Below are positions 1 to 7,305 of a stretch of DNA of 40,228 bases, in pieces. Source of the DNA: Candidatus Spechtbacteria bacterium RIFCSPLOWO2_12_FULL_38_22 (GTDB lineage: Bacteria; Patescibacteriota; Minisyncoccia; Spechtbacterales; 2-12-FULL-38-22); NCBI GenBank assembly GCA_001820055.1, contig MHOK01000020.1:1-40228 (forward strand), given 5' to 3'. The notes below the pieces were generated by a model that did not search any database, was not told the DNA's origin, and saw only the letters and a list, made by a program, of their open reading frames with translations. The number at the start of each line of letters is the position of its first letter. The stretch's first letter is position 1. A program made the position numbers and the translations under genes.

Positions 1-558
1 CCATCTTGTACCAGTAAGTCCCAAACTATCGGTTGAATCAGTGTCGCTTACAACATTACCTCCGTGGGTTACCACACCGGTAATTGTAACTGGCGGTGTA
101 ATGGTTAGACGCTGTGCGCCGGTAGTTGTGTCAAACACCATCAAGTCGCCTGCTGAATCCAATACAGACAAGGCGTCTGCCAAGTTGGTTGTTAACGTCA
201 AAGTGTTTACAGTCGTTGCGCCGTCTAATCTAATTGTATTACCTGTAAAACCATCTGCGAAAACATTTGCCCAGCGAACAGTTGTTGTTCCCAAGTCATC
301 TGTTGAATCAGTGTCGCTTACAACATTACCTCCGTGGGTTGTAACTCCAGCCAAGTTTGCAATACCATCTACTTCAAGGGTTCCTGTTACATATAGGTCA
401 TCGCCGTTAAGCGTAAGACCTGGAGTGCCAGCACCCAATTGAACATTTGTGTTTATAGTTACGGCACCAAATGTTAAAGCTGCTATAAAGACAGATGCAA
501 CGACAGCTACTGCTATCGCTACCCACTGCCTCGTATTTAAGCTTAATAATTTACTCAT
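1..558 (-). CDS. exported repeat surface protein, N-terminal part (cut by window edge)
   Basis: An open frame runs from an ATG at 558 to the window edge without a stop, so only the first 186 residues are seen. Residues 1-35 form an uncleaved or late-cleaved signal anchor (VAIAVAVVASVFIAALTFG). The rest is low in charge and rich in Thr, Gly, Asp and Val, with a motif HGGNVVSDTDSTD(D/S)LG occurring twice about 75 residues apart, followed by TT-x-RWANVF. This is the pattern of fibre-like or tail-spike-like surface proteins common in Patescibacteria; the function, probably attachment or surface coat, is inference. No Shine-Dalgarno sequence precedes the ATG. A long leader with a promoter candidate near 867-894 and a folded segment at 703-807 lies upstream. 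The two repeats are nearly identical at the DNA level too (around 40-80 and 300-340). Confidence 0.75.
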   Translation of the reverse strand, partial: MSKLLSLNTRQWVAIAVAVVASVFIAALTFGAVTINTNVQLGAGTPGLTLNGDDLYVTGTLEVDGIANLAGVTTHGGNVVSDTDSTDDLGTTTVRWANVFADGFTGNTIRLDGATTVNTLTLTTNLADALSVLDSAGDLMVFDTTTGAQRLTITPPVTITGVVTHGGNVVSDTDSTDSLGLTGTRW

Positions 559-702
559 AATTTTTTGTTTAATTTTATGTATATATTATTTATTATGCAT
601 CAATAAACAATATACATCTCTGAACTTTCAATTACATTTCTAAAACATAATTGAAAAAGACCTTTTAATTTTTATTTATTTTATCGTTTTTTCTTTCAAT
701 GC

Positions 703-807
703 AGGACAGAAAATATATCCTACATAATGTTATACTTCTTTATTTAAAAAAGAAGTTCCCACCCAAATATAAATTACGGGTGGATATACACTCGACCTTT
801 CTGTCCT
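703..807 (-). promoter_or_regulatory. structured 5' leader element (possible cis-regulatory RNA)
   Basis: Four nested or neighbouring stems can be drawn. The outer stem pairs 703-712 with 798-807 (10 bp, AGGACAGAAA/TTTCTGTCCT). A second pairs 714-720 with 782-788. A hairpin pairs 734-740 with 750-756. Another pairs 759-764 with 778-783. The second and fourth stems compete for bases 782-783, so they cannot both form fully. It lies about 145-250 nt upstream of the surface protein start at 558. I do not recognise a known riboswitch class. Confidence 0.4.
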
Positions 808-866
808 CTTGTTTTATTTTTTCAGAAGACAAATTCATTTTTGTTTAGAGTTTTAAACTCTAATTT

Positions 867-894
867 AATATAACATACGTGTTATTGAAAGCAA
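867..894 (-). promoter_or_regulatory. promoter candidate for the surface protein at 1-558
   Basis: On the minus strand TTGCTT (889-894) and TATATT (867-872) are separated by 16 nt. Transcription would start near 860, at the 17-nt palindrome 846-862, giving a leader of about 300 nt. Confidence 0.35.
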
Positions 895-987
895 TATAAA
901 TTTGAAGATAAGTTTTCCACATTTAAACTATTTTAAACAAGATTATACTTTTAAAAAGTGTCCGAAAAAAATTAACTAATTTAGGCA

Positions 988-1019
988 AAACAAAAATCCC
1001 CTTTCGGGGATTTTTGTTT
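988..1019 (-). terminator. rho-independent terminator after the S-layer-like gene
   Basis: A 14-bp stem (988-1001 with 1006-1019, CCCC/GGGG core) has a 4-nt loop and is followed on the minus strand by a T-rich run. It lies about 50 nt past the stop codon at 1071. Confidence 0.85.
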
Positions 1020-1070
1020 ACGATTTACGCGTATCGAGAAACGTCCAAACTGATAACTTCACTTAGACTA

Positions 1071-4000
1071 CTAGGAAGGATTTACGAAGAATCCACCGTC
1101 TAGAGGGAAGCCTTCTGTCAAGGTGTTTGCAATGTCCGCGCCTGCTGTCGTGTCGTCGTCCCAAGAAATGTCGTTTGCGGCATTTGCAATTCTCAACTGG
1201 AAGGTGTCACCGTCTGTTTCGTAGTCAGTTAAGGTCGCAGTTACATAGAACTCAACTGTTGTACCTGCAGAAATAGTAGTGTTCATATTTACTACATCCG
1301 TGGTATCAGTTGGGTCTAAGTTAGTTGAACCTAATGAACCAACTGCTGTTGCCACACCATACTTGTAAACAGTAATGGTATCACCGGCTGAAGCATCGTC
1401 ATCGCTTTGTGTACCTGCAACCGTAAACTCAAGGTTGTGGTTGGTACCATCAAAGATAACGTCTCCCGCGGCATCAGCTGTAATTGTAAAGCGAAGCACT
1501 GTCATTGTAGCGGCAACTAATGTGCCTGATGGAGAAGCTCCACCTGCACAGCTTGCTGTACATAGAGCAAATACTGGCTTTGTCTTTGCAATTGTTGGTG
1601 CATTGAAGTTTGTAGCGGTTATTGGTGTTGGAGTACCCGCGGCTGAAGTAACAATCGCGCCTGAATCCACACCTCTTGCATCAACATCTGATGCAGAGAA
1701 ATCTGTATCACCTGCTACATCCTGAATGTAAAGGGTTGGAGTATGTACTGATGTTGCGCCATTGCTTGTACCGTTAAGGTCTGCAATTACTCGCATTATC
1801 AAGTCCCCATCCTTTGGAACAACTGCTGTTCCTGAAGTAAAGGCGAAGTTTAAGGTTACATCTGCTGATGCGTTAGTGCCAGAGAAATATAGTGGGCCTG
1901 AAACTGTTGTCCAGGCATCACCTACTTTCTTCTGAACATATACGCCCGCAAAGTTACCTACTTCGTTGTTTGATCCATCAGCATCAAGAGCTACTTGCAA
2001 CCTTAGAAGGTCAATTGCTTCATCTGTTGAAGTGAACTTAGCACGTGAGAATTCAACGCTTGTTGTTCCCGTTGCGCCTACCGCAACGTTTCGCGCAAGA
2101 GGAGTTCCAGCATCTACAGCTACAGTTAAGGTTCCCTCTGCTGAGAAGGTCATTGAGCCTGAATCGTCAGCGTCGGTTCCTGTTCCATAAATTGTAGTGT
2201 TGCTTGAAAGACCTGTTGCAACTACGTCGGTTGTTCCTGTTAGATCATCCATACCTATAAAGATGGTGGTGTTTGCGCCTATAACGTTTGCCCTAAGTTC
2301 TACAACTTTAGATGTGTTCTTTGGAACAAGCAAAGCTAGACCAGTAAATGTTACGCTGTCAGGCGTTCCATCTGTCATGGCTGATTTAGTTGTACCAATT
2401 TGTACGCCATCTACATATAGCTGTAGGTTGTTTAGGTCGCCCGTTAGGGCATCTCCGTCTCCATCAAGTGCTGTCGCATCATCTCCGTCAAATGACATAG
2501 ATGTTACGCGGACGTCACCTGAAGTTCCGGCTGTCAAAACTGCTTTGGAAATCACTGCTTGAGCTCCACCAACAACTAATGTTGCGTATGGTACCGGTGA
2601 AAATGCAACGGTTAATGTTTCGGCAACCGCTGTTTGCGCCGTACCTTCAACCTCGTCAGTTGGGTCAACTACTGTTGCTCCTGATGCAACACCTGTAGCT
2701 GTTATATCTTGGTCAATTTGGAAAGCACCAATATCTGAACCCCAATCTGTTGTAGCATCTGTTGGTATATCCGCTGTTACATACAATGTTTGCTTTACAT
2801 CTTTTACAAGGGTCAAGTTAAAGCTAAAACTTGATGTAGTCGTTGGCGATGCTGAAGTTGAACCCAATTGTGTTCCGTCTGCTTTGAATAACTTTACATT
2901 TGAAAAGTCACCTGAGTCGGCATCTGGAGTTCCATCTTCAGAACATGCTGCGGCCTCACAAAGGTTAACTGTCAAAGAGGAAAGAGTCATATCTTCACCA
3001 CTTGCTGTAAAATCAACGCTTAAGAATTTATGTCCGGCAGTTCCCGGTACAACATCTTGAGCTATTGGGTTTGTGGTGCTTGCAACCATTGTTATGGTTC
3101 CAACTGTGTCGTTGGCGTTGTGAGTTACTGTTTCGCCCAATGCGTCAACACCAGTAACAACAACCGCGCCAATATCGCCACCTGACTGAATACCGTCAAC
3201 GCGAATTTCATTAACTCCAATTTCTATTGTTGTCCAGCTTGCTGAAGATGAAATGTCGGCACGCACGTGAATCACGGCGTTACCGCTCTTTGCAATGTCA
3301 AAGAGTCCTGGTGAGTCAAGCCCAGAGGCGTTTGCGCCAAATGTGGCAACTGTACCTGAAAAGCTAGTTGGTGTTCCTATTTGTGTTTCGGTACCTGTAG
3401 CTTCGTCGTATCGATACAATGTTACGTTTGATATGTCCACTGCGCCAGCGCCAGTACCCAATAGGTTAAGTTTCATTCGTGGAATACGAACATCCTCCTC
3501 TGAACCTACAGAAAGTCTCCAAGCAGAGAATAGTTGTTGTGGTGTTCCATTCACGAAATCTTGCGCTGAAGGGTTTGTTGCGCCATTAACCGCTATTGTA
3601 GGCAATGTGCCTTGGCTAATTGTCTGGTTTGCACCAGTTTGCGCGATAAAGGTTGTATTGTTTGAATATGTAATCGTTACTGAACCTCCTGAGTTTCCAC
3701 CAAATGCCGTAACATCTGTTGCTTCTGTAATTTCAAAAGCAACTATTCTTGAGGTTGTAACACCCGAAGCGATGTCTGCATGCGCGTAAACATTTTTTGC
3801 TGTTCCAGCATCAATTACAATTGGGCTGCTTGATAGGTCAAATACTACACGGTCACTGCCATCTAAGGCAGCAACGGTAGGACCTACCTGAACGCCATTT
3901 ATTTTAAGCTTCATGTTTGCTACATCGCTTGAAACAGAAGAACCTACTTCTGTTAAGGCAATTCTTGATACACTGAAACCTTCTACTGAATCAGCGTCAA

Positions 4001-5126
4001 ATGCCCAAGATGCTATTTCCACGTCTGTAGCGCCCGATACAACATCAGCTGCTGCCGGTGTGCTTCGTACGTCAACATCAAATTGACCCACTGCGATACC
4101 CGCAACTGTCATAGCACTACCATAAACTGGAAAACTTCCAGATACGGTTGTTGTTGCTGTAACATCCGCGGCTGAAGCAACACCCAATCGTGGAGCGTTA
4201 CCAACTGTTGCCGCTGGAGATGAAGATGTTGAGTTCAAGCTTGCAGTTACGGTAAGAACTTTGGTCATGCCGGCTGGCACTACCCAGTTCAAACCTGTAA
4301 ATGTTGCCTTGTGGGTTGTCGTGTTCAAAGCTTGGATTCCTCCAAGTTGTGTTGCGCCATCCCAAAGCTTGATGTTTGCGATATCGTTGTCGGAAGCAAG
4401 CCCGCTCCTTGTTACTACAAGGCTTGAAACGGTTGTGTTTGCTCCGCCTGCGAAATTGAACTTACCAAACACGACATCAGTTGCTGATTGAGCAACTCCT
4501 TGCGCGCCTGGTGAGTCTGCTGCTAATGATACGGAAACTCCTGCTCCTGCTGGAACTGTCGTTCCGCCACCATTAACATTTGTTGACCATGTGACTAAGT
4601 TGTCTGTTGCGGTCAACGCTGTCATTGTTGGGTAGAAACTTGGTGAAGCTTCTGTGTGGTTCACTTTGTAAAGTGAATCCCAATCAAGACCTGCCGCTTC
4701 AAACTCGGCGGCTGTCACATTTAAGTGACGACGCTCACCTGTGTCTGAACCTGCGGCTGAAGTGACTGCGTAAACTTTTGGATCAGCTGTTGATCCGTCT
4801 GCGTTCACTTCTAATACCAAGTTTGTGTTTGTGTACATATCAAGTTCTGCTTGTGTAGCAGTCTTGATTGCGCCCCATGATAGATGTCCGTAAGAGTTAA
4901 AAATGTCCGGGTTAAGAATTAACCTCTTAAACATCTTTGCTCCTACATACTTTAGAATGTAGACATCTGGGTTGTCAGCTGTTTTTGCAACATCACCATC
5001 AACAAATGTTGCGGCGTTTGCTTGTAAAGCTGTTGCTAAGTACACAACTCCTGAAAGTGAAATAATAGTTACTAGCGCTGTTAACACTGCTATAACTTTA
5101 TTTACACCTGTTAGTGTGTATGTCAT
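1071..5126 (-). CDS. S-layer-like secreted protein with repeated beta-sandwich domains
   Basis: The 1351-residue product has a signal peptide (residues 1-39, hydrophobic core then LQANA-A). A domain at about 41-165 follows (DVYILKYVG, then P-x-IFNSYGHL-x-W, ending near LYKVN) that is also found at the C terminus of the protease at 8535-10244. From about 200 to 1320 there are roughly seven units of 110-150 residues, each with a D-(I/V)-x-N-x-KL-x(2-4)-G-x-Q-(L/I/V)-G segment and a V-P-x-G-x-x-K-x-(L/V)-x-V-x-A-(D/S)-(I/L) segment. Such units form the cell-surface layers of CPR bacteria. The protein ends in FPLDGGFFVNPS, resembling the PLTGG/PVDGG tails of related proteins. The gene looks less AT-rich than its neighbours by eye. 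It is preceded by a chain of hairpins and followed by a strong terminator. A major coat protein is the likely role; that is inference. Confidence 0.8.
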   Translation of the reverse strand: MTYTLTGVNKVIAVLTALVTIISLSGVVYLATALQANAATFVDGDVAKTADNPDVYILKYVGAKMFKRLILNPDIFNSYGHLSWGAIKTATQAELDMYTNTNLVLEVNADGSTADPKVYAVTSAAGSDTGERRHLNVTAAEFEAAGLDWDSLYKVNHTEASPSFYPTMTALTATDNLVTWSTNVNGGGTTVPAGAGVSVSLAADSPGAQGVAQSATDVVFGKFNFAGGANTTVSSLVVTRSGLASDNDIANIKLWDGATQLGGIQALNTTTHKATFTGLNWVVPAGMTKVLTVTASLNSTSSSPAATVGNAPRLGVASAADVTATTTVSGSFPVYGSAMTVAGIAVGQFDVDVRSTPAAADVVSGATDVEIASWAFDADSVEGFSVSRIALTEVGSSVSSDVANMKLKINGVQVGPTVAALDGSDRVVFDLSSSPIVIDAGTAKNVYAHADIASGVTTSRIVAFEITEATDVTAFGGNSGGSVTITYSNNTTFIAQTGANQTISQGTLPTIAVNGATNPSAQDFVNGTPQQLFSAWRLSVGSEEDVRIPRMKLNLLGTGAGAVDISNVTLYRYDEATGTETQIGTPTSFSGTVATFGANASGLDSPGLFDIAKSGNAVIHVRADISSSASWTTIEIGVNEIRVDGIQSGGDIGAVVVTGVDALGETVTHNANDTVGTITMVASTTNPIAQDVVPGTAGHKFLSVDFTASGEDMTLSSLTVNLCEAAACSEDGTPDADSGDFSNVKLFKADGTQLGSTSASPTTTSSFSFNLTLVKDVKQTLYVTADIPTDATTDWGSDIGAFQIDQDITATGVASGATVVDPTDEVEGTAQTAVAETLTVAFSPVPYATLVVGGAQAVISKAVLTAGTSGDVRVTSMSFDGDDATALDGDGDALTGDLNNLQLYVDGVQIGTTKSAMTDGTPDSVTFTGLALLVPKNTSKVVELRANVIGANTTIFIGMDDLTGTTDVVATGLSSNTTIYGTGTDADDSGSMTFSAEGTLTVAVDAGTPLARNVAVGATGTTSVEFSRAKFTSTDEAIDLLRLQVALDADGSNNEVGNFAGVYVQKKVGDAWTTVSGPLYFSGTNASADVTLNFAFTSGTAVVPKDGDLIMRVIADLNGTSNGATSVHTPTLYIQDVAGDTDFSASDVDARGVDSGAIVTSAAGTPTPITATNFNAPTIAKTKPVFALCTASCAGGASPSGTLVAATMTVLRFTITADAAGDVIFDGTNHNLEFTVAGTQSDDDASAGDTITVYKYGVATAVGSLGSTNLDPTDTTDVVNMNTTISAGTTVEFYVTATLTDYETDGDTFQLRIANAANDISWDDDTTAGADIANTLTEGFPLDGGFFVNPS

Positions 5127-5141
5127 TTTTATAATTTTTTA

Positions 5142-5174
5142 GTTAACCATATTGTTATTTAAAATATAGTTAAC
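5142..5174 (-). promoter_or_regulatory. leader hairpin next to the S-layer-like start codon
   Basis: A 12-bp stem pairs 5142-5153 with 5163-5174 (arms end in GTTAAC). One position is a U-G wobble on the minus strand but a C-A mismatch on the plus strand, which favours folding of the mRNA. The stem ends 16 nt before the start codon. Confidence 0.5.
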
Positions 5175-5181
5175 TTGGTTT

Positions 5182-5214
5182 CATCTACTTATTTGTGCAC
5201 CAAATAAACAGATG
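5182..5214 (-). promoter_or_regulatory. leader hairpin
   Basis: A 14-bp stem pairs 5182-5195 with 5201-5214 around a 5-nt loop. Two positions are G-U wobbles on the minus strand and A-C mismatches on the plus strand. Confidence 0.5.
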
Positions 5215-5284
5215 ATAGTATCACGCGCTAAGCTTTATGCTTAGGCGGATAGCATCACGCGCTAAGCTTTATGCTTAGGCGGAT
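5214..5284 (-). repeat. two tandem 34-nt hairpin units in the S-layer-like leader
   Basis: The units occupy 5214-5247 and 5248-5281, and the shared 30-nt block ends at 5250 and 5284. They differ at one base only (GATAGTA versus GATAGCA). Each folds on itself: a TAAGC/GCTTA stem extended by CGC/GCG and AUC/GAU with small bulges. The two hairpins therefore lie side by side in the leader, about 90-160 nt before the start codon. Confidence 0.75.
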
Positions 5285-5291
5285 GAAATTC

Positions 5292-5348
5292 GGCCACCAA
5301 GCATATAAACTAATTATTTACTAAATATAGTTCATATGCTTGGTGACC
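5292..5348 (-). promoter_or_regulatory. long-stem leader hairpin
   Basis: A 15-bp stem pairs 5292-5306 with 5334-5348. Fourteen pairs are Watson-Crick; the remaining position is a U-G wobble on the minus strand and a C-A mismatch on the plus strand. The loop can extend the stem with a further AACTA/TAGTT pairing. Confidence 0.5.
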
Positions 5349-5372
5349 ATTTGTTAAGAGCCAACGCCGACC

Positions 5373-5390
5373 AGCCTTTTTAAAAAGGCT
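5373..5390. repeat. 18-nt perfect palindrome
   Basis: AGCCTTTTTAAAAAGGCT is its own reverse complement. It lies between the larger hairpins upstream of the S-layer-like gene. Confidence 0.5.
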
Positions 5391-5400
5391 GAAGACCCAT

Positions 5401-5449
5401 TCCTCCTCCCAATTAAACTTTGGTTTTCAAAGCTTAATTGGGAGGAGGA
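5401..5449. terminator. 21-bp hairpin, possible terminator or leader structure
   Basis: 5401-5416 pairs with 5434-5449 and 5418-5422 with 5428-5432, around a 5-nt loop. The single odd position is a G-U wobble on the minus strand. On the plus strand the stem is followed by a T-rich run, so a terminator reading either way is possible. Confidence 0.45.
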
Positions 5450-5470
5450 GATTATTTTTTAAAATAAAAC

Positions 5471-5793
5471 TCCCAAAATGCTCACTAAGTGGCCGATGTG
5501 CGAGTCGACCTAAGGGTGCGGAGTTCGAACTAGAATCAATTTAGCGGAATCAATTTTGTTCATATTCAAGGCGGGAGGAGCGATGCGATGCCGAAGCATC
5601 GTGAGCGACAAACAACGCAGAATATGGATAAAATTGACCCGCCTATCAGGAAGTTAAAAAATACATCGTCTGCTTCGTCATTCCTCCTCGAAGTAGATAA
5701 AACTACTTCTTCCTCGTCATTCCTTGCATCCAATGTATTTTTTAACTTCTAAATCTGATTTTAGTTCGAACTCCGTACCCTAAAACATTTTGG
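5471..5793. repeat. 323-bp imperfect palindromic element
   Basis: Outer arms CCAAAATG (5473-5480) and CATTTTGG (5786-5793) enclose a second arm pair of about 25 nt (about 5513-5538 with 5757-5782, core CGGAGTTCGAACT). Inside are two hairpin domains. One is closed by about 5549-5566 with 5619-5637 and has a tip CGATGC-CGAA-GCATCG at 5586-5601. The other is a perfect 17-bp stem, 5650-5666 with 5733-5749, containing an inner GAAGTAG/CTACTTC stem. No open frame lies inside. It could be a MITE-like element or a structured RNA. Confidence 0.55.
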
Positions 5794-5804
5794 TTTCCAT
5801 ATTT

Positions 5805-5833
5805 ATTATATTTTAAGAACTCCTATCTAACAA
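5805..5833 (-). promoter_or_regulatory. sigma-70 type promoter reading toward the S-layer-like gene
   Basis: On the minus strand TTGTTA (5828-5833), 17 nt, TATAAT (5805-5810). Transcription would begin near 5798, almost exactly at the edge of the palindromic element. If it runs into the S-layer-like gene the leader is about 670 nt. Confidence 0.55.
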
Positions 5834-5861
5834 TTAATCCTATCCACAATTCACAAAATTC

Positions 5862-6512
5862 CTATAACCCAAGAAGATTTTCTGTATATATTAATATCCT
5901 CAAAGCAGAATCGTAATCGCCTAATTCATACATTTCCTGCGCTTGCGCGGCTAAATTCATAACATAAAAATCTTTTGATTCCTCGCCTAAAACTGTGATT
6001 CTATTTATTCTTTCTACCAGCATTGCCTTAAATGCCACGGCGATGTCCTGATCGTATATCATAAGTGAAGCCAAAGTGTCGGAGGGTGTTTTTTTAATAT
6101 TAATGGACGCCTCATCTTGTTCTAATGCTTCATCTTGTTCTAATGTTCGGCCATCCAAAAAACCAATGTTTAGTGGTGCGACATTTGACGGCTCGTTTTT
6201 TAACGCTAGGCCCCCAAAGTCAAGGTTACGAGCGGGAAATAAACCAATGGATAGTATCAACAGTAAGGCAAAAATTGGAACCAAGCTAAAACTTAATCTT
6301 GGAAGAGGTGAGAATAGAAAAGAGAAACCCGCCTTCGCTCCTTCAGAGCTATGGCGGGTGCTCGATATCGTATCCTCATTAACCATTCGGACGATATCGG
6401 CACGTGCAGAAACAGCCCACTCGTCGTTGGGTTTTATATTTCGTAATTCGCTAAGTTGTTTTATAAGCTCTTTTTCTTTCATTTTAAACATTTTAAACAA
6501 ACTGTCCTTCAC
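5862..6512 (-). CDS. anti-sigma-like single-pass membrane protein
   Basis: This is a 216-residue protein. The N-terminal part is cytoplasmic by appearance (ELIKQLSELRNIKPNDEW around residues 14-32, a short helical motif often seen in proteins encoded after ECF sigma genes in CPR genomes). One membrane segment lies at about 74-93, followed by an outer part of about 120 residues ending in helices with a TPR-like look (MYELGDYDSALRILIYTENLL). It lies directly downstream of the ECF sigma gene on the same strand, which is the main reason for calling it an anti-sigma factor; sequence alone does not prove it. The frame opens with GTG at 6512; ATG codons at 6491 and 6482 are alternative starts. An exact LEQDEA duplication occurs at residues 124-135. 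Confidence 0.5.
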   Translation of the reverse strand: MKDSLFKMFKMKEKELIKQLSELRNIKPNDEWAVSARADIVRMVNEDTISSTRHSSEGAKAGFSFLFSPLPRLSFSLVPIFALLLILSIGLFPARNLDFGGLALKNEPSNVAPLNIGFLDGRTLEQDEALEQDEASINIKKTPSDTLASLMIYDQDIAVAFKAMLVERINRITVLGEESKDFYVMNLAAQAQEMYELGDYDSALRILIYTENLLGL

Positions 6513-6582
6513 TAATTATGACGAAATAGACGCGTTTTTGTTACAGTTTTCGTTGGTTTTAGTACTTGGACGTAAAGGCAAC

Positions 6583-6612
6583 AAAAAATGCCGTTATTTA
6601 AGGCATTGTTTT
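6583..6612 (-). terminator. terminator or attenuator between sigma and anti-sigma genes
   Basis: The stem AATGCC/GGCATT (6587-6592 with 6602-6607) has a 9-nt loop and is followed by six T on the minus strand. It would cut or lower transcription from the sigma gene into the anti-sigma gene. Confidence 0.6.
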
Positions 6613-6682
6613 AACTAACCACAAGTATAACAAACCTTTCAAAAAAATCAATAGTTCCGGTATAAATCCGCTAAAATCCGCA

Positions 6683-7234
6683 TTAATCCGCGGTATCAAG
6701 CTTATTACGTAACTCCGCCAGTCCTCGGGATATTATAGTCCTTACAGCGCCCTCTGATTTGCCCAAAATCTGCGCGATTTCAGCGTTAGACATATCTTCA
6801 ACATATTTTAAGGTTATGGCTTGCACTGTTAATTCGGACAGGCCTTGTAGCATCATAAATACGCTGTCCATATTCTTAGAAATGTCCAAACGATCTCCCA
6901 CACTCTGTTCCACATCTTTTGTCTGTGTCGAAGCTAATTGAACAAACACATCCGCGTTATCAATATTTACCTCCCTATTTTTCTGCGCGCTACGGTAGTA
7001 ATCAATAAGCAGATTATTGGCAATTTTATATAAATATGCCCTTTCGTTACTTGGATATTGCGTATCAGAGGTTGCTACAGAATCCCATGCTTTTGTAAAG
7101 GTTTCGGAGGTTAAATCCTGCGCTATTTCATCTTCCGACACTCTAAATCGTAAAAAACGATAAATACTCTCATGATATTTATCGTACAAACTAATAAAAT
7201 TTTTCTTTATGTTTTTTTTATTATTTTTTGACAT
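6683..7234 (-). CDS. ECF-type RNA polymerase sigma factor
   Basis: This 183-residue protein has sigma-70 region 2 at about 13-58 (YRFLRFRVSEDEIAQDLTSETFTKAW, then the YLYKIANNLLIDYYR helix at about 87-101). Region 4 lies at about 131-178 (the LKYVEDMSNAEIAQILGKSE helix-turn-helix followed by GAVRTIISRGLAELR). Length and layout match ECF sigma factors, which direct RNA polymerase to a small set of promoters under stress or envelope signals. The ATG is preceded by AAGGG, a weak ribosome site. Immediately upstream lies a GGACAT-TGAT-ATGTCC palindrome. Downstream is a membrane protein that may hold it inactive, and the S-layer-like gene follows, so control of the cell coat is a reasonable guess. 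Confidence 0.9.
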   Translation of the reverse strand: MSKNNKKNIKKNFISLYDKYHESIYRFLRFRVSEDEIAQDLTSETFTKAWDSVATSDTQYPSNERAYLYKIANNLLIDYYRSAQKNREVNIDNADVFVQLASTQTKDVEQSVGDRLDISKNMDSVFMMLQGLSELTVQAITLKYVEDMSNAEIAQILGKSEGAVRTIISRGLAELRNKLDTAD

Positions 7235-7253
7235 TATACCCTTATTTTAATAC

Positions 7254-7269
7254 GGACATTGATATGTCC
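7254..7269. promoter_or_regulatory. palindromic operator candidate upstream of the sigma gene
   Basis: GGACAT-TGAT-ATGTCC is a perfect 6-bp inverted repeat 20 nt before the sigma start codon. Two further TGTCC motifs (about 7288-7299) lie just upstream, in the 71-nt gap after the HTH gene. The HTH protein encoded next door, or the sigma system itself, could bind here. Confidence 0.4.
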
Positions 7270-7305
7270 AAAAAGAATACACAATTTTGTCCTAATGTCC
7301 GAAAT

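Larger units (their letters stand above)
559..1070. other. intergenic region with structured leader and terminator
   Basis: No gene is seen in these 512 bases. Reading on the minus strand it holds the terminator of the S-layer-like gene (988-1019), a promoter candidate (867-894), a 17-nt palindrome near the expected start of transcription (846-862, TAGAGTTT-T-AAACTCTA), a folded segment (703-807) and a very AT-rich stretch up to the start codon at 558. Confidence 0.6.
5127..5861. other. intergenic region packed with hairpins
   Basis: No gene is seen in these 735 bases. Reading on the minus strand from the anti-sigma gene it holds a good promoter (5805-5833), a large imperfect palindromic element (5471-5793), a 21-bp hairpin (5401-5449), an 18-nt palindrome (5373-5390), a long-stem hairpin (5292-5348), a tandem pair of identical hairpins (5214-5284) and two more hairpins (5182-5214 and 5142-5174), then the S-layer-like start codon at 5126. 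Confidence 0.7.

Noticed and set aside
41-643. Plus-strand frames of 133 and 64 codons
   Set aside because: They oppose the exported repeat protein at 1-558, whose minus-strand translation has a membrane segment and exact repeats.
1375-3789. Several plus-strand open frames of 60-160 codons
   Set aside because: They lie opposite the S-layer-like gene, which has a signal peptide, repeated domains and a terminator. The plus frames have no motif or ribosome site and arise from the codon bias of the real gene.
5518-5540. GGAGTTCGAACT, resembling a tRNA T-arm
   Set aside because: No acceptor, D or anticodon arms can be drawn; the sequence is one arm of the palindromic element at 5471-5793. No tRNA or rRNA gene was recognised anywhere in the window.
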